Shown: positions 8,117-15,857 of the stretch, in pieces
How positions within the stretch are numbered: position 1 is the stretch's first letter
Layout: each line of letters begins with the position of its first letter
DNA from: Sphaerisporangium fuscum
GTDB lineage: Bacteria; Actinomycetota; Actinomycetes; Streptosporangiales; Streptosporangiaceae
Assembly: GCF_018531465.1 (NCBI RefSeq)
Contig: NZ_JAHDTF010000004.1
Span: 186,001 to 250,000 of the forward strand
Reading direction: 5' to 3'
Length of the DNA: 64,000 nt
Notes under the pieces: generated by a model
Database searches by the model: none
The model's input: the letters and a program-made list of their open reading frames with translations, nothing else
Told to the model about the DNA's origin: nothing
Position numbers and translations under genes: made by a program

Positions 8117-8641
8117 ATGCGGCTGGGCACACTGGAGTGGGTGCCCGCGGGGGAGCGGCCCGACCTGCTCGCGGCCCCCGTCGCGCAGGCCGTCGCGGCC
8201 GTGGACGACGAGGTCGCCGTCGCGCCGATCGACCCCGCCCTGGCCGACACCGCCGCCTTCTGCGAGCGGTACGGCGTGGGCCTCGACGAGTCGGCGAACT
8301 GCGTGATCGTGGCGGCCAAGCGGGGCGGCGAGACGCGTTACGCCGCCGTCATGGTGCTCGCCACGATGCGCGCCGATGTCAACGGGGTGATCCGCCGGCA
8401 CCTGGACGCCCGCAAGACGTCGTTCGCCCCCCAGCAGGAAGCCGTCGAGATGACCGGCATGGAGTACGGCGGCATCACGCCGCTGGGGCTGCCCGCGGAC
8501 TGGCCCGTGCTGGTCGACGCCGAGGTCGCGCGGCGGCCGCTGCTGGTGATCGGCAGCGGCATCAGGGGCTCCAAGCTGGCGCTCGCCGGGGAGGCCCTCG
8601 CCCGCCTCAAGACCGCCGAGGTGCTGCCTCTCGCGCAGTGA
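8117..8641 (+). CDS. YbaK/ProX-type aminoacyl-tRNA deacylase-like protein
   Basis: This 174-residue protein has the YbaK fold signature. SANCVIVAAKRGG forms the first half, then come the catalytic-region Lys of RKTSFA, the MTGMEYGGITPLGLP motif and the closing IGSGIRGSKLALAG loop. Characterised relatives hydrolyse mischarged Cys-tRNAPro or Ala-tRNAPro, while others act on other aminoacyl esters. A good ribosome-binding site (GAAGGAGGG) lies just upstream inside the end of the oxidase gene. As the last gene of an amino-acid/peptide cluster it could guard against a non-standard amino acid. That last point is inference. Confidence 0.83.
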   Translation: MRLGTLEWVPAGERPDLLAAPVAQAVAAVDDEVAVAPIDPALADTAAFCERYGVGLDESANCVIVAAKRGGETRYAAVMVLATMRADVNGVIRRHLDARKTSFAPQQEAVEMTGMEYGGITPLGLPADWPVLVDAEVARRPLLVIGSGIRGSKLALAGEALARLKTAEVLPLAQ

Positions 8642-9041
8642 CCCGTTCGTGTCCTAACAGTTTCCATATACGGGAAACCGTTGGGCCGGGTTGGGCCGTT
8701 GTACTACCGGGAATGTGCCCTCATGGTTCTCTCATGGGCGGGGTTTAAGCCGGTATGGTGCTACGTGCCGTCAAAAACCGCGGGCGGGCGCCCGCGGAGC
8801 GCTCTCATCGCCACGTCGGGCTGAAAGGAGAGACCGGTAGCCGAACGGGGGAGGCCGGCTGCCGACCGGCCGGCAAAGGGGAACGCCGGCCGCGGTGGCG
8901 CGTGCTCCGGGCGGCGGGCCACGTCATCGATTGCCGTCCGGTCCTTTCCGGTACGGGCATTGCGCAAAGTAAGCGAAATGTGACAATTGGAGCAAGGCGC
9001 ATTCCTCCGGACACCGATTCCGGGGCACCGCCGGAGATCAG
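8642..9041. other. 400-bp gene-free leader before the kinase genes, with two inverted repeats
   Basis: The gap holds GTTTCC-N7-GGAAAC (8660-8678), a directly repeated TTGGGCCG (8681 and 8691), and a strong GC hairpin CCGCGGGC-GGGC-GCCCGCGG (8778-8797). A further stretch of GGCCGG/CCGGCC could pair around 8850-8875. No T-run follows the hairpins. The length and structure would suit a long 5' leader of the kinase operon, but it does not match the cyclic-di-AMP (ydaO) riboswitch core or any other riboswitch I know. Confidence 0.4.
8660..8678. promoter_or_regulatory. Inverted repeat GTTTCC-N7-GGAAAC
   Basis: This is a perfect six-base inverted repeat with an A/T-rich seven-base spacer, 19 bases after the YbaK-type stop. 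It could be a regulator site or a weak 3' hairpin of the upstream operon. No T-tract follows. Confidence 0.35.
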
Positions 9042-11285
9042 ATGAATCAGGACGACCGATTGGGCCCCTACCGGCTGCTCCGGCGGCTCGGTGAAGGCGG
9101 CATGGGCGTGGTCCATCTCGCGCTCGACCCCCAAGGCAGGCAGGTCGCCGTCAAGGTCCTGCGCGGCGAGGTCACGGGGGACGACGTCGCGCGCCGCCGG
9201 CTCGCGCGCGAGGTCGAGACCATGCGGCGGGTGCGCAGCAAGTACATCGCCGAGGTCGTCGACGCCGACGTCACCGGCAGCCGTCCCTACATCGTCACCC
9301 GCTACGTCGCCGGCATGCCGCTCGACGACACCGTCAAGCAGGACGGTCCCCTTCCCGTCGCCGCGCTGCTGCGCGTCGCGTACGGCGTCGCCGAGGCGCT
9401 CGCCGCCGTGCACGTCGCGGGCGTGATCCACCGCGACCTCAAGCCCGGCAACGTCCTGCTGCTCGACGGCGACCCCGTGCTCATCGACTTCGGCATCGCC
9501 CAGGCCGTCGACGCCACCAGGCTCACCCAGACCGGCATGTTCATCGGCACCCCCGGCTACCTCGCCCCGGAGATCATCGAGGGGCACGAGGCCGGGCCCG
9601 AGGTCGACGTGCACGCCTGGGCCGGCACGATGCTGTACGCCGCGACGGGCCTGCCGCCGTTCGGCAAGGGCACGCTCGAGATGGTCTTCTACAACATCAC
9701 CGCAGGCCGGGCGAACGTCGACGCCGCCCCGTCGGTGATCCGGCCGCTGCTGCGGGCCGCCTTCCATCGCGACCCCTCCAAGCGCCCCACCGCCGTCGAG
9801 CTGGCCAGGCAGTTGTCCAGGCTCGTGCCGCCGCGCGGGGGCGTCCCCGGCCGGGTGCCGATCCCCGACGAGATCCTCACCGTGCCCGACCACACCGCCG
9901 AGCCTCCGGCGACCGGCACGTCCCTGCCCGTTCCCGGCGTCTCGCGGCCGCACACCTCTCCCTCCTCGCCGGCGCTCTCGACAGGGACCGCTGCCCCGGT
10001 TCCGGCGACCCATGCATCCCCGGCGCAGGCGGACGACGCCGAGCCGTACGGCACGCAGCCGGTGCGCCCGGGGGCCTCGCGCCCGCTCCCGTCGGTGCCC
10101 ACGGCGGGTGCGCCCGCCGTCCCGGCGACCCCGGCGGCGCCGGCCGAGGAGTTCGTCTCGCTGCTCGGCGACGCGCCGCCGCCGCACCCGGCGGGCACCG
10201 AGGGCGACCCCTGGCCGACCGTCCGGGTCACCGGCGACGATCTGCGCAAGGCCGGCATGGCGCCCGCCGCCCCCGCGCAGCCGTGGAAGCCGGCCGAGCC
10301 GGTGCTCGACCAGGGCGAGGTGCCGACGCGCCGCGTGCGGTCCGAGGAGCTGAACGAGCTGTCCGGCCAGCGCCGCGCGCCCGTCGTCCCCGAAGTCAAG
10401 GCGGCGGCGCAGCCGCTGGCGACGGTGCCCGTCCCGCCTGAGGTGAAGGGCGGCTCCTCGCCGGTCCCTCACCAGGCGAAGGGGCCGTCCATCGTCCCCG
10501 AGGCGAAGCCGCCCCTGCGCACCACGCCGCTGCCCCCGGAACACCGGCAGGCGGCGCTGTACGAGCAGGCGCCGGACGGGTTCGCCACGCCGCACGTCCG
10601 GCGGGAGACGGACGGCGGGTACGTCCCGACCGTCCACCTGCCGCCCGAGGCGACGTCGGACTTCACACCGGCCGTCGTCCCGCCGCCCCCGGCCGGGCTG
10701 TACGCGGTGGCCGGCGTGCTCGCGCTGATCGTCGTCATCGGCGCCGCCGTCGCCGCCCCGCTGCTCGTGGCGCTGCTGGTCGTCCCGGCGGCCGTGCTGC
10801 TGCGCGCCGCCGACATCGCCCAGCGCGAGCTCAACGGCGGGCGGCCGGGGGGCGCCGCCGACGTGCTGCGCGTGCTCGGCCGTCCCGGCGCGCTGGTGAA
10901 GTCGATCGGCCTCACGGCGGCGCTGGTGCCGTACGCGCTGATCCTCGGTGTGCCGGTGAGCCTGGTGCTGATGTTCCTGGTCCGCACGGTGCATCCTGCA
11001 TCGGCGCTGAGCTGGGGAGTCGCGGTCTCGTTGTGGATCATCTCGGCGGGTCCCGGGGTCGAGGGGCCCGGCCGCCAGATGAGCAGGATCTTCGCCTCGG
11101 CGTTCCCCTCGAAGAGCGCCGCCGCGGCGCTCACAGGCGTTCTCGGGCTGCTCGCCGCGGCGGCGGCCCTGTTCGCGGTGACCACGCTCGTCGCACCCGT
11201 AGGTGAGGCAGTCTGGATTCCGGTCGACATCGACCGGTGGATCGCATGGCTCCACGACCTTGGCCTACGGAGGACGGCAGGATGA
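9042..11285 (+). CDS. Membrane-anchored Ser/Thr protein kinase 1 of a triad
   Basis: This is a Hanks-type kinase of 747 residues. The glycine loop LGEGGMG lies at 16-22, the ATP Lys at 38, the catalytic loop HRDLKPGN from His130, the DFG Asp at 149 and an activation loop with TQTGMFIGTPGYLAPE. After the kinase domain (to about residue 270) comes a long Pro/Ala/Val-rich linker, then at least four hydrophobic segments from about residue 555 (for example LYAVAGVLALIVVIGAAV and ALTGVLGLLAAAAALFAV). It has no PASTA or other extracellular sensor domain, so signals may enter through the membrane segments or partners. The start is supported by GGAG shortly upstream. Its stop overlaps the second kinase start (ATGA). 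Confidence 0.92.
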   Translation: MNQDDRLGPYRLLRRLGEGGMGVVHLALDPQGRQVAVKVLRGEVTGDDVARRRLAREVETMRRVRSKYIAEVVDADVTGSRPYIVTRYVAGMPLDDTVKQDGPLPVAALLRVAYGVAEALAAVHVAGVIHRDLKPGNVLLLDGDPVLIDFGIAQAVDATRLTQTGMFIGTPGYLAPEIIEGHEAGPEVDVHAWAGTMLYAATGLPPFGKGTLEMVFYNITAGRANVDAAPSVIRPLLRAAFHRDPSKRPTAVELARQLSRLVPPRGGVPGRVPIPDEILTVPDHTAEPPATGTSLPVPGVSRPHTSPSSPALSTGTAAPVPATHASPAQADDAEPYGTQPVRPGASRPLPSVPTAGAPAVPATPAAPAEEFVSLLGDAPPPHPAGTEGDPWPTVRVTGDDLRKAGMAPAAPAQPWKPAEPVLDQGEVPTRRVRSEELNELSGQRRAPVVPEVKAAAQPLATVPVPPEVKGGSSPVPHQAKGPSIVPEAKPPLRTTPLPPEHRQAALYEQAPDGFATPHVRRETDGGYVPTVHLPPEATSDFTPAVVPPPPAGLYAVAGVLALIVVIGAAVAAPLLVALLVVPAAVLLRAADIAQRELNGGRPGGAADVLRVLGRPGALVKSIGLTAALVPYALILGVPVSLVLMFLVRTVHPASALSWGVAVSLWIISAGPGVEGPGRQMSRIFASAFPSKSAAAALTGVLGLLAAAAALFAVTTLVAPVGEAVWIPVDIDRWIAWLHDLGLRRTAG

Positions 11286-13432
11286 CGGGGGAGACGATGC
11301 CGGAGACTCTGGACAGACTCGGGCCTTACAAACTGCTGCGCCGGCTCGGCGAAGGCGGCATGGGCGTGGTCCACCTCGGCCTCGACCAGGAGTACCGGCA
11401 GGTCGCCGTCAAGGTGCTCCACCCGCACGTCGCGGCCGACCTCAAGGCCCGCGACCGCCTGACGCGCGAGGTCGAGACCATGCGCCGCGTGCGCAGCCCG
11501 CGCGTGGCCGAGGTGGTCGACGCCGAGCTCACCGGCGCCACGCCGTACATCGTGACGAGGTACGCCCCCGGCCGCACGCTGGAGGAGACCGTCCTGAGCG
11601 ACGGCCCGCTGCCGGAGGGCGAGGTCATCCGCCTGGCGCGGGGCCTGTCGGAGGCGCTGGTCGCGATCCACGCGGCCGACGTCATCCACCGCGACCTCAA
11701 GCCGGCGAACGTCATGCTCGTCAACGGTGAGCCGCTGGTGATCGACTTCGGCATCGCGCACCTGGTGAACGCCACCAGGCTCACCCAGACCGGCATGTTC
11801 GTCGGCACCCCCGGCTACCTTGCCCCCGAGATCATCAGGGACGAGGAGATCACCCAGGCCGCCGACGTGCACGCCCTGGCCGCCACCGTCTTCTTCGGCG
11901 CGACCGGCAAGCCGCCGTTCGGCACGGGCTCTTTCGAGTCGGTGTGTTTCGCGATCATGGAGGGGCGCGCCAACATCGACCAGGCGCCGGTCTGGATGCG
12001 CGGCTGGCTGCGGGCGGCGTTCTCGGTCGACGCGGCCTCCCGGCCCGACGCCGTGCGGCTGCTGTCCATGGCCAAGCAGCTCGACCCGAGCGTGACCGCG
12101 CTGCGGGAGACGGCCATCGGTGACGGCCGCACGCGCAGGCTCGACAGCCCCGGCACGACCCACGTGATCGGCGGCGGCGCCCCGGACGCCACCCACGTGT
12201 TGAACGGCGGGGCGCCTGACGCGACACACGTGCTGAACGGCGGGGCCCCGGACGCCACACACGTGCTGAACGGCGGGGCGCCCGACTCCACCCACGTGAT
12301 CGAGGGCGACCCCGCGCGCACCGACGACCTGCCGCCCACCAAGCGCACCAAGCCGGCCTCCGAGGACAGCTACTCCGACCTGCTGCCGCCCGTGCGGTAC
12401 GCCGAGCCGGAGCGCCGCGTACGGGGCCGCGCCGAGGCGCCGCCGCCCGCGCACACGGGTCTGACGCCGGACCGGTACGCTTCACCGCCCGCGCACACGG
12501 GCCTGACGCCGGACCGGTACGCCTCACCGCCCGCGCACACGGGCTTCGCCCCGGACGGGTACGCCGCGCCGCCGCCCGCCGGCCACCAGCCCGCGGCGTA
12601 CGCGCCTCCCCGGACGGAGACGCCGCCGCCGTACCCCGACCAGCGGGTCGCGGGGCCGCCCCCGCCGCCGTACGCCCAGCCGACCCGAGGCGGAGCCGCC
12701 GCCCCCGCCACCCAGGGCCGTCCGTACGCCCCCGAGCCGGCACGCGGGCCCGAGGAGCCCGAGCGTCCCCGCTACCGCGCGGGACATCCGGTGCTCGCGG
12801 CGGCGCTGCTGGTCGTGGCCGTCGCCGCGGCCCGCATGCTGCCGGTGCTGACGAGTGTGTTCATACTGGTCGCGGTGCTGTGCCTGCGGGTCGGCGAATA
12901 CCTCTTCGGCGACCTCGCCGAGCGCCGCCAGCTCCGGGGCAGCAGCGCCAGCGACCCCCTGCTCGCCGTGCTCGGCACCCCGTGGGCGCTGATCAGGGCC
13001 GTGCTCGCCACGCTCGTGGCCACGCCGGTGGCGGTGATGTTCGCGCTGTGCGCCTGGGGGGCGCTGCACTGGCTCGGCGGCATGACCACCGACACGGCGG
13101 CCGCGTTCGCGGCGTCGGCGTTCGTCGGCGGGCTGTTCCTGCTGCCGGGCGGCAAGAAGCCCCGCAGGGCGGTGGCGCGCACCCTCACCGCGGTGATCCG
13201 CAGCCCGGGCGCCGGCATGGTCGCCACGATCATCGTCGGCACCCTGGCGTTCTTCGCCGTGGTCGCCGCCTGGTCGGCCGTGGCGTCGTGGATCCCCTGG
13301 CACCCGCCGTCCCAGGCCATCGACTCGCTCGGTCACCAGGCGCGCAGCAGCGCCACCGGCCTGATCGGCGGCCTCGTCAAGGACCTCATGAGCAACCTCG
13401 GCCTGGGTTTCCTCGCCTTCTGGAGCAGGTGA
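11282..13432 (+). CDS. Membrane-anchored Ser/Thr protein kinase 2 of a triad, with internal tandem repeats
   Basis: This is a Hanks-type kinase of 716 residues. The ATP Lys is at 44, HRDLKPAN starts at His136, the DFG Asp is at 155 and the activation loop is TQTGMFVGTPGYLAPE, nearly identical to kinase 1. The linker carries five copies of an 11-residue unit with core GAPDATHV (residues about 293-340) and three copies of a 14-residue unit PPAHTGLTPDRYAS (about 387-429). Several hydrophobic segments close the protein. The start at 11282 lies in an ATGA overlap with kinase 1 and has GGAGGA upstream, which favours it over in-frame starts further upstream. The Thr residues of the repeats are possible phosphorylation sites (inference). 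Confidence 0.92.
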   Translation: MTGETMPETLDRLGPYKLLRRLGEGGMGVVHLGLDQEYRQVAVKVLHPHVAADLKARDRLTREVETMRRVRSPRVAEVVDAELTGATPYIVTRYAPGRTLEETVLSDGPLPEGEVIRLARGLSEALVAIHAADVIHRDLKPANVMLVNGEPLVIDFGIAHLVNATRLTQTGMFVGTPGYLAPEIIRDEEITQAADVHALAATVFFGATGKPPFGTGSFESVCFAIMEGRANIDQAPVWMRGWLRAAFSVDAASRPDAVRLLSMAKQLDPSVTALRETAIGDGRTRRLDSPGTTHVIGGGAPDATHVLNGGAPDATHVLNGGAPDATHVLNGGAPDSTHVIEGDPARTDDLPPTKRTKPASEDSYSDLLPPVRYAEPERRVRGRAEAPPPAHTGLTPDRYASPPAHTGLTPDRYASPPAHTGFAPDGYAAPPPAGHQPAAYAPPRTETPPPYPDQRVAGPPPPPYAQPTRGGAAAPATQGRPYAPEPARGPEEPERPRYRAGHPVLAAALLVVAVAAARMLPVLTSVFILVAVLCLRVGEYLFGDLAERRQLRGSSASDPLLAVLGTPWALIRAVLATLVATPVAVMFALCAWGALHWLGGMTTDTAAAFAASAFVGGLFLLPGGKKPRRAVARTLTAVIRSPGAGMVATIIVGTLAFFAVVAAWSAVASWIPWHPPSQAIDSLGHQARSSATGLIGGLVKDLMSNLGLGFLAFWSR
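12158..12300 (+). repeat. 33-bp tandem repeat in kinase 2 (five copies)
   Basis: The hexamer CACGTG recurs at 12161, 12194, 12227, 12260 and 12293, an exact 33-base period encoding 11 residues with core GAPDATHV. The copies differ at few bases, mostly third positions, so the array is young or kept uniform. Confidence 0.9.
12442..12567 (+). repeat. 42-bp tandem repeat in kinase 2 (three copies)
   Basis: Three copies start near 12442, 12484 and 12526, each encoding 14 residues with core PAHTG..PDRYA. The third copy is the most diverged. They are spaced in frame and lie in the Pro-rich linker between the kinase and membrane domains. Confidence 0.85.
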
Positions 13433-13508
13433 TCACAAGCCGCCGTCGTTTCGGTGTGCGGGGAGCACGTCCGGGGCACCATGCAGTGGGCGGGCCGGAA
13501 GGAGACGC

Positions 13509-14732
13509 ATGGGCAGCGTGCCGACAGCGGGTCAGCTCGGTCCGTACCGCCTGCTGTCGCGGCTGGGGGCCGGGGGGTTCGGCGAGGTTCACCTCGCGCT
13601 CGATCCCGATGGCCACACGGTCGCGGTCAAGGTGCTCCATCCGCACGTCGCGGCCGACGAGGCCGCCCTGGCGCGGCTGGCCCGCGAGGTCGAGACGATG
13701 CGCCGCGTGCGCGGCCCGCACGTCGCCGAGGTGCTCGACGCGTCCCTGACCGGCCCGAGGCCCTACCTCGTCACCCGATATGTGCAGGGCCGGTCGCTGG
13801 CGGCCGTCGTCTCGGCCGGCGGCCCGCTGCGGGGTGACGACCTCGCACGGCTGGCACGCGGGCTGGCCGAGGCGCTGGCCTCGATCCACGCCGCGGGCAT
13901 CGTGCATCGCGACCTGAAGCCGGCGAACGTCATCCTCGCCGACGGCGAGCCGCACGTGATCGACTTCGGCATCGCCTACGCCCTCGACTCCGACTCGGTG
14001 ACCGCCTCCGGCGCGATGCTCGGCACGCCCGGCTACCTCGCTCCCGAGGTGCTCCAGGGCGAGGAGACCACTCCGGCGGCCGACGTGTTCGCCTGGGCGG
14101 CCACGGTCGCCTACGCCGCGTCCGGGCGCCAGCCGTACGGCACCGGGCCGGCGCCCGCGGTGGCCTACCGCGTGGTGCACCACGAGCCCGACCTCGACGA
14201 GGTGCCGGCGTGGCTGGTCCCGCTGCTGATGGAGTGCCTGCGGAGGGGGCCCGAGGAGCGGCCGGCGGCGGAGGGGCTGTGCGAGCGGCTCGGGGCCGAG
14301 GTGCCGCCGATGGCGCCGGTGCCGCAGCAGCGGCGGCGGGTGGTCGACGACGCGCCGCCGACCGAGGAGTGGCGGCCCGGCAGGCGGGAGGCCACCCGCC
14401 AGGGCGACGCGCTGGCCCGGCAGCGCGACAAGGTGCGCAGGCGGTGGGTGGTCGGCACCGGCGTCGTCGCGGGCCTGGCCGCCGCCGCCGTACGGTCGTG
14501 GGTCCCCGAGATGTCGCTGCTGGTGCTCGCGGCCTACGGCGTCGGGGTGCTGGTCGACGCGGGGGTGGGGATCGTCGCCAAGGAGCGGGCGCGGGTGGTG
14601 TTCGACCTGGCCGGCGGGGCGGGTACGGTCGGCCTGTACGCCGCGCTCCTCGCGTTGTTCAGCCCGTTCACGCTGTTTCTGGCGCTGGCGACAGTATTGG
14701 TCGTGCTGGCGATGATCACTCTTTCGGGTTGA
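13509..14732 (+). CDS. Membrane-anchored Ser/Thr protein kinase 3 of a triad
   Basis: This is a Hanks-type kinase of 407 residues. The glycine loop is LGAGGFGEV, the ATP Lys is at 41, HRDLKPAN starts at His133 and the DFG Asp is at 152. The activation loop (SVTASGAMLGTPGYLAPE) differs from the TQTG form of the other two. A basic/acidic linker of about 60 residues replaces their long Pro-rich region, and the C-terminus has three or four hydrophobic stretches. The 76-base gap after kinase 2 contains GGAAGGAGA ahead of the ATG, so the gene may be co-transcribed but independently initiated. It probably arose by duplication within the locus. Confidence 0.91.
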   Translation: MGSVPTAGQLGPYRLLSRLGAGGFGEVHLALDPDGHTVAVKVLHPHVAADEAALARLAREVETMRRVRGPHVAEVLDASLTGPRPYLVTRYVQGRSLAAVVSAGGPLRGDDLARLARGLAEALASIHAAGIVHRDLKPANVILADGEPHVIDFGIAYALDSDSVTASGAMLGTPGYLAPEVLQGEETTPAADVFAWAATVAYAASGRQPYGTGPAPAVAYRVVHHEPDLDEVPAWLVPLLMECLRRGPEERPAAEGLCERLGAEVPPMAPVPQQRRRVVDDAPPTEEWRPGRREATRQGDALARQRDKVRRRWVVGTGVVAGLAAAAVRSWVPEMSLLVLAAYGVGVLVDAGVGIVAKERARVVFDLAGGAGTVGLYAALLALFSPFTLFLALATVLVVLAMITLSG

Positions 14733-15067
14733 CGCGGGCCGGGTGTGCTGATCGACCGGCTCTGGAATAAAGTTCGGTATGGTGGGAAACGGAAGGCTGT
14801 GCAGGCCGTACAGCTGCGGGTTTGCCACTAAGCTACTAGCAAGTAACATACTGCCGAGGGAAAGGGACGAGCTGCCGGCATGGAGATCGTCCCAGGGCAC
14901 CCGACGTCACGACGCCCACGGGCGCATGACAGTCTGAAGGCCGCTCCCGGTGCCGGTCACCGGGGCGGCCCGAACGACGTGCGCGTACCCCGCGCGCACG
15001 TGCCGAGGAATCGGCGCCAGCCCAGCGATGCGGTGGCGCCTGTGAAACGGGAGGTCGGCCACCGGCC
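14733..15067 (+). promoter_or_regulatory. etfBA upstream region with putative promoter and leader
   Basis: This is a 335-base gap. A possible -35 TTGCCA (14822-14827) and -10 TAACAT (14844-14849) are 16 bases apart and flank the operator described separately, which would leave a leader of about 200 bases before etfB. A frame opening at 14880 could encode 63 residues overlapping the etfB start, but it lacks family similarity and was not accepted as a gene. Confidence 0.4.
14834..14845. promoter_or_regulatory. TACT-AGCA-AGTA operator-like inverted repeat upstream of etfBA
   Basis: A perfect four-base inverted repeat with a four-base spacer resembles TTACT-N4-AGTAA sites bound by TetR-type repressors of fatty-acid catabolism. 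It lies between the proposed -35 and -10 boxes, where a repressor would block transcription. The family match is from general knowledge; the repressor is not in this window. Confidence 0.4.
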
Positions 15068-15847
15068 ATGAACATCGTCGTCTGCGTGAAGCAGGTCCCC
15101 GACACGGCGACCGAGCGCAAGCTGAACCCCAAGGACAACACGCTCGACCGTGACGCGGCTGACGGCGTCATCAACGAGCTTGACGAATACGCCGTCGAAG
15201 AGGCCCTCAAGATCAAGGAAGCCCACGGCGGTGAGGTGACCGTCCTGACCATGGGGCCGGGCAAGGCCACCGACACCATCCGCAAGGCACTCGCCATGGG
15301 GGCCGACAAGGCCGTCCACCTGGTCGACGACGCCCTGCACGGCTCGGACGCCCTGTCCACCTCCTATGCCCTGGCGCAGGCCCTGAAGAAGATCGGGTTC
15401 GACCTGGTCATCCTCGGGTCGGAGTCGACCGACGCGCGCACCGGAGTGCTGGCCGCAATGCTGGCCGAGCGCCTCGGCACGCCGCAGCTCACGCTGGCCA
15501 ACAAGGTCGACATCGACGGCTCCTCCATCAGCATCCAGCGGGTCACCGACTACGGGTTCGACAAGGTCGAGGGCACGCTGCCCGCCGTGGTCTCGGTCGT
15601 CGAGAAGATCAACGAGCCGCGCTACCCGTCCTTCAAGGGCATCATGGCCGCCAAGAAGAAGCCGGTGGAGACCCTCGGCGTCGCCGACGCCGAGATCGAC
15701 GCCGCCCAGGTCGGCCTCGGCGGGGCCTGGAGCGAGGTCACGGAGTTCGCCTCCGCGCCGCCGCGCGCCGCCGGCACCATCGTCAAGGACGAGGGCGACG
15801 GCGGGGTCAAGACCGCCGACTTCCTCGCGTCGAAGAAGTTCATCTAA
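15068..15847 (+). CDS. etfB: Electron transfer flavoprotein beta subunit
   Basis: The beta subunit of the ETF heterodimer carries AMP and helps pass electrons from acyl-CoA dehydrogenases to the respiratory chain. The 259 residues start with MNIVVCVKQVPDT, the family N-terminus, and contain DEYAVEEALKIKEAHGGEVTVLTMGP, GSESTDARTGVLAAMLAERLGTPQLT and the conserved DYGFDKVEGTLPAVVSV region. Length is normal. A 10-base gap with GGGGG separates it from etfA, forming an operon. In M. tuberculosis the same pair (Rv3029c-Rv3028c) begins the conserved neighbourhood seen across this window. Confidence 0.95.
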   Translation: MNIVVCVKQVPDTATERKLNPKDNTLDRDAADGVINELDEYAVEEALKIKEAHGGEVTVLTMGPGKATDTIRKALAMGADKAVHLVDDALHGSDALSTSYALAQALKKIGFDLVILGSESTDARTGVLAAMLAERLGTPQLTLANKVDIDGSSISIQRVTDYGFDKVEGTLPAVVSVVEKINEPRYPSFKGIMAAKKKPVETLGVADAEIDAAQVGLGGAWSEVTEFASAPPRAAGTIVKDEGDGGVKTADFLASKKFI

Positions 15848-15857
15848 GGGGGACCCG

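Noticed and set aside
8642..9041. Cyclic-di-AMP (ydaO) or other riboswitch before the kinases
   Set aside because: The region is long and structured, but the conserved core near the 3' end of that riboswitch (an AGCTAACC-type block) is absent, and no other class fits.
8755..9045. 96-codon frame ending in an ATGA overlap with kinase 1
   Set aside because: Its codon use turns A/T-rich at third positions in the second half, it has no family similarity, and it spans a strong GC hairpin. The overlap is probably chance.
14880..15071. 63-codon frame overlapping the etfB start
   Set aside because: Despite a purine-rich stretch upstream, the product is Arg/Pro-rich without similarity, and etfB has its own start. 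It is more likely untranslated leader.
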